Assembly: GCF_003286085.1 (NCBI RefSeq)
Contig: NW_020825343.1
Span: 1,178,001 to 1,242,000, forward strand
DNA length: 64,000 nt
From: Drosophila persimilis
Lineage: Eukaryota > Arthropoda > Insecta > Diptera > Drosophilidae
Direction: 5' to 3'
Both the position numbers and the translations under genes were made by a program. The first letter of the stretch is position 1, and the number at the start of each line of letters is the position of its first letter. This document shows, in pieces, positions 57,629 to 64,000 of the stretch. The notes below the pieces were generated by a model, which saw nothing but the letters and a program-made list of their open reading frames with translations, was not told the origin of the DNA and did no database searches.

Positions 57629-58483
57629 CCACGCACTGGCAACGGGTCCCTTATTGCTGCTCGTTTTGTAGTTTTCGACAGGTGGGTGGTACAGGAGTGG
57701 GGTTGGATGGGTGTAGGAATGCATAATTTCATTATGCTCGCCGAACAAAGGCAGAGGACCAGCAAGAGATACGGCTACAAGGGTTAAGGGGGGGACAGAG
57801 CTAGAACTGTGCCGAGTATTCGCTTTACAGCGAAGGTTAAATCATTAGGAAAATTAAAATTTTCCTCGTGCTTGGACACTTGATTGTGTTTTATTGGTGG
57901 AGCGGCCCAAACAGCATCTCAAAGGAGATATTTATCTGGCAGATACTGTTGCATATCCACATCATTAGTTGGCTGGGCTGCCCCTTTGAGTGTTCTATTC
58001 CTGTACATGGACTATAAATTACTTAGTTGCCTTTTTAGAGCTGGTTGTAGTTGTTGCTGTTCCGGTTGGGCTCTGGCTGGGGCAATCTGGCATCTTTCCC
58101 TGACTTTCCTGACTTCCTAGACGCTTCATAAATTTCAATTTATCTTTGGGCCCGTCGCCTCGTCTTCCTTTTGGCCATATTTATTTGCAGCTGTTGACAA
58201 GTAACATTAGGTTTAGAGGGAGGCTGCGATGAGGTCTAGAGGAGTCCGGAGTGTGTCCGGCACGGAATGCCCCTAATGGATAGTGTGCGAAAGGCCAAAG
58301 GATACGGCCAAGGATGGGGATACGAAACACTGCGAAGGCAAACAGTTTTTTACGACAGGCCATTAAGTTTATCTCTGGCCGCTCGGGCCCTGTCCTGCAA
58401 GGTGAAAATTCCCAAGCAAGTGCACTGTGCAGATCCTTTATCTGGGGAAACTCTGAACTATTATTGATTATACGACGAGCACT

Positions 58484-58500
58484 CCCCCCCCCCCCCCCCC
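58484..58500. repeat. Poly-C tract, 17 nt
   Basis: An uninterrupted run of 17 C, followed by ACACACCC. Confidence 0.9.
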
Positions 58501-59007
58501 ACACACCCTCGGCACAAAAAAGCAGCAGCCTAATCAGTTCTCGTTTCGTTTCTAAAGGTGGAGGAAGTTTTTCATTAAAGTTTGATTCACCTTTCTTCTT
58601 TTTTTGTTTGCCGTGTGCCGTGTCGTGCACCTGCAGAAGAAAAGTTCAGGCTCTTGAACGAGGAAAAATTGCAAAGGTGGGCGAAAGTTGTACTCATTAG
58701 CATGCGGTCCTGGGCGCCCCCCTCTCTCCGCGAAGGATGTCAGCTTCTGGTTTCTGCTTATGCGTGAGCAACTTTCAACAGCTGACAACAGTTTTGTCTG
58801 TCTGGCAGGCAGGATGGGGGGAATGGGGGGATGTGGGAGGGGCTATGGGGTGTGGGTGTGGGTGTGGGTGTGGGTGTGGCATAGGCCCTTAACCCCTTAT
58901 CCTGGGGCCAAGACAAAAGTGAAACAACACGCAAGCTAAAAAAAAAGTTGTTCTAAGCTCTCCAGCTCACTCTCTATCTCTATCTCTCGCTCTGTACCCG
59001 AACCTAG

Positions 59008-59048
59008 ACCCGGACCCAGACCCGGACCCGGACCCGTACCCGGACCCG
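59008..59048. repeat. (CCCGGA)n hexamer repeat
   Basis: About seven CCCGGA/CCCAGA/CCCGTA hexamers. Confidence 0.85.
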
Positions 59049-62000
59049 ACTACAGATGTCGTTTTGCGGTTGCCTGTGTCTCTGGCCCTCTGTTCCTTCC
59101 AGTCTAAGAGTCTGAGAGTCTGAGAGTCTGAGTGTGTGTGCATCTGATGTTCTGTCAAAACTGTCTGCAGCAATGAAAACGAAAACTGATGCGCCCCCCC
59201 CTCCATACACTGAAAGAAACTGCAGGACATTTTGGCAGGATTCTGGCTACACATCTGCACTATTTATAGATAGATCTAGATCACTGGCTCGGTGTTTTGG
59301 CAGTGATTATAGTCCCCGATAGATGAGATGGGCTTCAGCCGTGGCCCCAAACTTTTGGCAAGTGCTTGCGCCCCACTTTCTGTCTGTCTGCTGTATGCTG
59401 GCTCCCATCGTCAGCTCACTTGCCAGACATGTTGAGAGCAATCCACATGCATAGTTTTTCGAGAGCAATTAAGTGAAATTCGTATTAGTTAGTGGCAGAG
59501 GGTGGCCAGGACATGCAGCAAGCAGCGAAAAGTATTAGCCAAAAGGATGGTGGAGGGGGACGGGGACGGGGACACACACAGCCGCCAAACTTGGACACAT
59601 TGCCAGGGCTGTGCTCAACGCTGAGCCACTGAGCCACCGCCGAACCGCCGAAGGAGGAGCGGGGAAGCTGCGGGGAAAAGTTGTTGGCGCTGGATGCTGC
59701 TGCTGCCTCTCCTTTGATAATGTGAGTTCCATGTAACACGCGCTCGCATACAAAGCATGTCATTAAAAGTTATTCCGCCTCCACTTCCCCCCCAGTGCCA
59801 CTCCCCCTGAGGCCGACATCGGTTGATTTTGGGTTCCATTGGATAGTAAGCCAAACAAGCGACATCTTATGCTCTGGTCTGGCAATTTTCTTTGTTGTTG
59901 GACAGTGACTGGCTGCCCCACACTCCAACTGTGCAGGGCTCTTGTCATTAGCTCTGGTCATTCATCGTTTTCTATGGTGCTAACCAGCTATACCGATGCT
60001 TTTTAATATCTTATCTAATCCACAACAATTTCTTTCGATTGTCAAATTTTTCACAAAATTTAGAGTGGTTTGGTGGCTGTTTTTTAAGTCCAGAGAAGTG
60101 CGACACATTTTAAGGTTGTTTGGCAATATTTTTAATGGGATTTCACCTCAGCCTAGACACTGTTAAGGCCCTCATAAAAGCCGGAACAACAACTGGGCCA
60201 TCATACTCGTATAAAAAAGTAAACGAGCCAAGACAAAATTACACGAAAATATGTTTGCACAACTGGGTCGGGTCATAGCCATGTCCAATGAGGTTCGTCG
60301 TCGTCGCCATGGTCCTCAGTGTCGCCATAGCCATCGCCATAGCCATCGTCATCGGCATCGCCATCGCTCCGAGTATGCCTGCGTGTGGCATGTGTCCAGG
60401 GCACCGCCACATCCGAGGCGGACGTTCGTCGGCTCGGTGTATCCAATTCCATTAAAATCAATTTGTCTATTTATTTAACCGATAATCTGCTGAAGCTTCC
60501 AACCTCCAACAACTGCCGGCGCTGTAAAGTTCCCTCAATCGAGTGTGGCTCTGGGTCTGGCTCCGTCTCTGGCTCTGGGACTGGGACTGGGCGTTCGTAA
60601 ATTGTTCCTCCATTGAGAGTGGGGGTGGCACGACAGGTGACAGGGCCAAACAGGTGGACAGAGGGAGAGGGCTGGGGAAAGGGCTACGCTGCGCCAGAGA
60701 GCAACCACTACTGCTGGACGTGGACGGCCCTGGGAAAGCTCTAATTTGTCAACATCAGGCCAGGTGAAATGTTTTAATTTTCTGCTCACACTTTGGCGAC
60801 CAAATGTCGATTTATTATCACCCGCCCGACACACAGCCCGTCCCAATGCCAGCGCCAGTACAGAGGTGGGGGTCACGCCCAGACCTCTCGGGGTCACCTC
60901 TGTGTAGTCAATATTTGCGTCAAAGGAGGCGGTAGCATCATGTATGCAGGTGGCACCTGTCGTGCTTTGTCGTAGTTTTTACGACACTATTAACATCATT
61001 GTGTATGTGTGATTTATGTACCAGGGATCCCTCTCGCTCTCAGAGCCCGCTCCGTTCCCCAAGTAATCGTTGTGGGCTTGTGTCTGTCTCACTTGAACTC
61101 TGATGGCATTCCTTGGCCCTCTATATGCGTTTCTTCTGTTTGGTTTGAATTGGTTTGGTTCGTTTGGGCCATAAAAATCGACTAGTTGCCCCGAAAAGTA
61201 GGCAACATTGAAGGCATTACGGCCAAAAGGCAAACAAAGGCAAATAGAAAGGGGCCGCCGGTACGAAGGACGATAGACGACAGACGAGAGACAGAGAACA
61301 GCTGCCTTCGTTGATTTTGACATATGAGAAGCACTATGCCTTTATGCGTTCACAAGTATGCGCCACTTAATTACACATATTTTGGGAACGGGGGATGGGT
61401 TATGGGCTATGGGTGGTGGCTGTGCTTCCGTTTTGTGGTTATTTGATGATGTTGTTTTTCGGATTTTTGTTTCGTTTTCTTCTGGTTCCTCGTTTAGTGT
61501 CCATTAAGTGCTTGAGATGCGTAAATGAGCCTTGATTACATTATTGATTTGTCTATGCGAGTATCTGTCATTAGACTTAATCACGTGATCCATTCTAACA
61601 TGCATTTTCAGGCTGAAGAGAATTTTGTTTAATGGCAACATTCAGTGTTGCTAGGGTCTTGTTGCTGGCAGCAGGCTTAGGCACAAATGCACATTAACAT
61701 TTATTGCAGGCAGCATTTGGCCACTGCTTCTCTATGCTAACAACAGGGCGCGTTTCGATAAAGCAGTTCTATGCCAAAGTCCTCTTTAAAGGGATTTTTT
61801 CCTCTCCCCTGATTAAATTTTATAAAAGAAGTTCTCCTTCTCCATCTTAGGTAGTCCAGTCTTTGAAGTCGACCCCTTTGGCTGCCCAAATATGTTGCGA
61901 CCACTGCTTGAGGTCCGCACTGCTTGTGTTTCCTAGCAAGCAGCTTATTTTCAACCACTTCAAGGCGATCTGCTTTTATAGGCTTTGCCTCTTCCCTCCC

Positions 62001-62070
62001 CTTGTCCCACACTCTGCTTTGCTTGCTGCTACATCAATCAAATGCCGTTAGAGCACTCAACAATAGCTGA

Positions 62071-62071
62071 A

Positions 62072-62098
<27 letters not shown>
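62071..62098. repeat. (AG)14 microsatellite
   Basis: An uninterrupted AG array of about 28 bp. Confidence 0.95.
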
Positions 62099-62104
<6 letters not shown>

Positions 62105-64000
62105 TGTGCAGGGCAGTCCCTGAGCATTCCGCTTCAGTGGGTTCGTTGACAGATTTTCTCCTTCTTTCAACTTCTTCCTCTTCTGCTTCTGCTGGTCACT
62201 TGAAGCGCAAATAATTGAAATTAATAAATTGAATTTAATTGAAAAGCATTTGGAGGCCGCCTCGACTTGGTAGCCAGGCACTTCAACCCAAGGAGAGAGG
62301 GAGAGAGAGAAACCGGGGGCCATGGAGATAGACTGGAAGAGTCAATGAGTTGTGAGTTTTGCTTTCCTTTTCACTTCTTTCCACTGTGACTTGGCTGTTG
62401 GTTCTCTCTCTCCCCCCTTCCTCTCGCCACTTCTCCGCCTTCTCCTCCACCGTCTCCTCATTGCTTGCCTTTCAATTTCCGCTGCATAAATCTTTTATCG
62501 CCCAAGAACTTTTCACGTTCCAAAAGCAAAGCTAATCGTCAGTGAGCATTTTCCTTGTCCCAGACCAGACCAAAACAGAACAGAAGAGCCCAGCCCGGCC
62601 CGGCGCGGCGCGGCGCGGAAGGGCCTGAAAAAGTTCGTGCATTTGGTTTTTGGTTTGCTTCGGGTTTCCTTTTTCATCTCAATGCGTTTTGTTGGCTGTT
62701 GGCTGTTGGCTCCTGCTGCCGCCGTCGCTGCTGTGTCTGGGGTAAATTAACCAACAAAACGTTTGCAAACACAACCCAGTCTTCCGTCCACTGGTATTTT
62801 GTGTTTTTGCTAAAGCTTAATTTATGCATTTGGCGAGAGAGTAACTTTTTGGCTGCTGCACAGCATGGCGTATACTTGATTTGAGTTTGTTCTTGACTCA
62901 ATTTAAAGCCCAGCCTTAAAGTCCCGCTGGGGGCTGGGGAAAATGATTTATTATGGCTCTGGGTCACTGAACTCAATTAGTTGCCTGCCATCGATTATCC
63001 CAGAGAACAATCAATCAGTCAGTCATGAGGAGGTCCATTGGGATTTCAAAAAAAAAAAAAGATGAAAAACATTGGGCAGATTAGAGAATTTACCAACAGA
63101 ACTGGAATGCCCCCAAATAGGCCGCACAAACGGGAGAGAGAGGGAGAGATTAGAGAGGCAAGTGGTAGAAAGTTTTCATCAATAATTCCCCTAAACGGCA
63201 GCCACAAAACTGAAAGCCAGAAATTAGGTTTACTCTTTACACTCTGCTTGATTAATCCTATTAGCTGCCCTTAATAAACATTCTTATATCAGGCCGCCGC
63301 TTAAACAACTTTCAACATAATCCACCCACACGCCCCTGCCCCCCCCTGACAGCTCATAAGCAGCCGCCCCGAGGACGCCCCGGCCAAAGATGTTTAATGA
63401 CTCAGGCAGGCTGCTGGCCCCGGATCCTGGATACTGGATACTGGATTCTGGGATTCTTGGAATCGCTATGCTGGATCCTGAGCGATGATGGTTACGCTTC
63501 ACGTCATCCCGTCAGCAGTTTGATGACTTAATTATAACGCTTTGGCAAAGGGTTCCTGCGAGCCCGGCTTCTTTGTATTAATTGTGGCTCGAAAAGGATA
63601 TGCTGTCCGCCTCCTGTTGATTTATCCAAAAGCATTTTTGATTAATTGGTTGCTCGGGGTGCACCAGTGATTTATTGGTCGGCGCACATCTCACCTTCAC
63701 GCTCCGCAGGTGAGGCAATTGATGGCACCAAACTCCATCATAATGTGGCAACCGCCCACCGCCCAACGCCCAACGCCCGCCACTCTGGCCCCACCCACAT
63801 GTGGGCCATAGGAAATGGCGACAAAAGCTGCTTCTAGCCGAGGAAATTCGGCAGACAGACAAAGTTTGTTTCAAGGTTCTGAGGCTGAGACACAAAAAAC
63901 TTTGCGCTCAATTCCAAATTGCTGCGGCGGCTGCTGCTCCTGCTGCTGCTCCTGCTGAGCCTCTTATTTTAAGATAAGACCCCGCAGAAGCCTTCATTCG

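Larger units (their letters stand above)
46060..63999. other. Gene-free block upstream of Oct-TyrR
   Basis: No supported gene; probably 5' UTR introns or regulatory DNA of Oct-TyrR or of a neighbour outside the window. The longest frame is a 255-codon ATG frame on the minus strand (52098-51331) with no recognisable domain. Repeats include GGGCTC/GGGCTT at 47660-47718, CCCACT at 49396-49440, a 7 bp unit at 50971-51012, 9-33 bp units at 51162, 52561, 53331 and 54373, CAGCCC at 55165-55215, CA at 57597-57627, poly-C at 58484-58500, GGTGTG at 58851-58880, GGACCC at 59008-59048 and GA at 62071-62098. Confidence 0.55.

Noticed and set aside
1-64000. CRISPR arrays or prokaryotic-type operons
   Set aside because: This is clearly animal nuclear DNA; the tandem repeats have no regular spacers and the genes have introns and individual promoters.

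Overview
The window is animal DNA from a Drosophila species. The genes have short introns of about 53-120 nt, translation starts of the CAAAATG type, DRE elements (TATCGATA) near housekeeping genes, and abundant CA, GA, CAG and GGCT microsatellites. Two genes are recognised with confidence: ribosomal protein RpLP0 and the octopamine-tyramine receptor Oct-TyrR. These lie near each other at cytological 79B-C in D. melanogaster (from memory). I cannot fix the species. The dense dinucleotide repeats and the TATACCC-ended repeat fragments would fit the obscura group, but that is a guess.

Layout. Positions 1-23,690 hold no gene I can support, only simple repeats and a few short mobile-element-like fragments. 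Positions 23,690-26,270 hold three tandem minus-strand genes for small secreted peptides. They share a signal peptide and a C-terminal Asn-rich tail ending in G-R-K or G-G-K, and each has its own TATA box. Positions 26,270-31,120 are again gene-free. Positions 31,260-46,000 form a compact gene island. In order it contains RpLP0 (minus), two unlike J-domain genes (plus), a 10 x 108 bp tandem repeat that stays open in the frame of the second J-domain gene, a small polytopic membrane protein with an apparent frameshift (plus), a possible structured RNA, a five-exon N4BP2-like kinase/CUE/Smr protein (plus), a 212-residue Ser/Thr-Pro-rich protein with KEN and D-box degron motifs (minus), a 310 bp piggyBac-like MITE, an uncertain spliced gene fragment, and Oct-TyrR (minus). 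Positions 46,000-64,000 are gene-free and are probably upstream or intronic DNA of Oct-TyrR.

The genes do not form an operon or pathway. The main points of interest are as follows. (1) The second J-domain gene may splice over a stop codon, through a frame-preserving 60 nt intron, into ten near-identical 36-residue repeats. (2) The small-peptide cluster looks like a lineage-specific secreted family; its third member has gained a Pro/Gln-rich VGGP repeat domain and has an upstream kappaB-like site. (3) A run of hairpins sits behind paired DREs and a TATA-like box. All homology statements are from reading motifs; no search was run.
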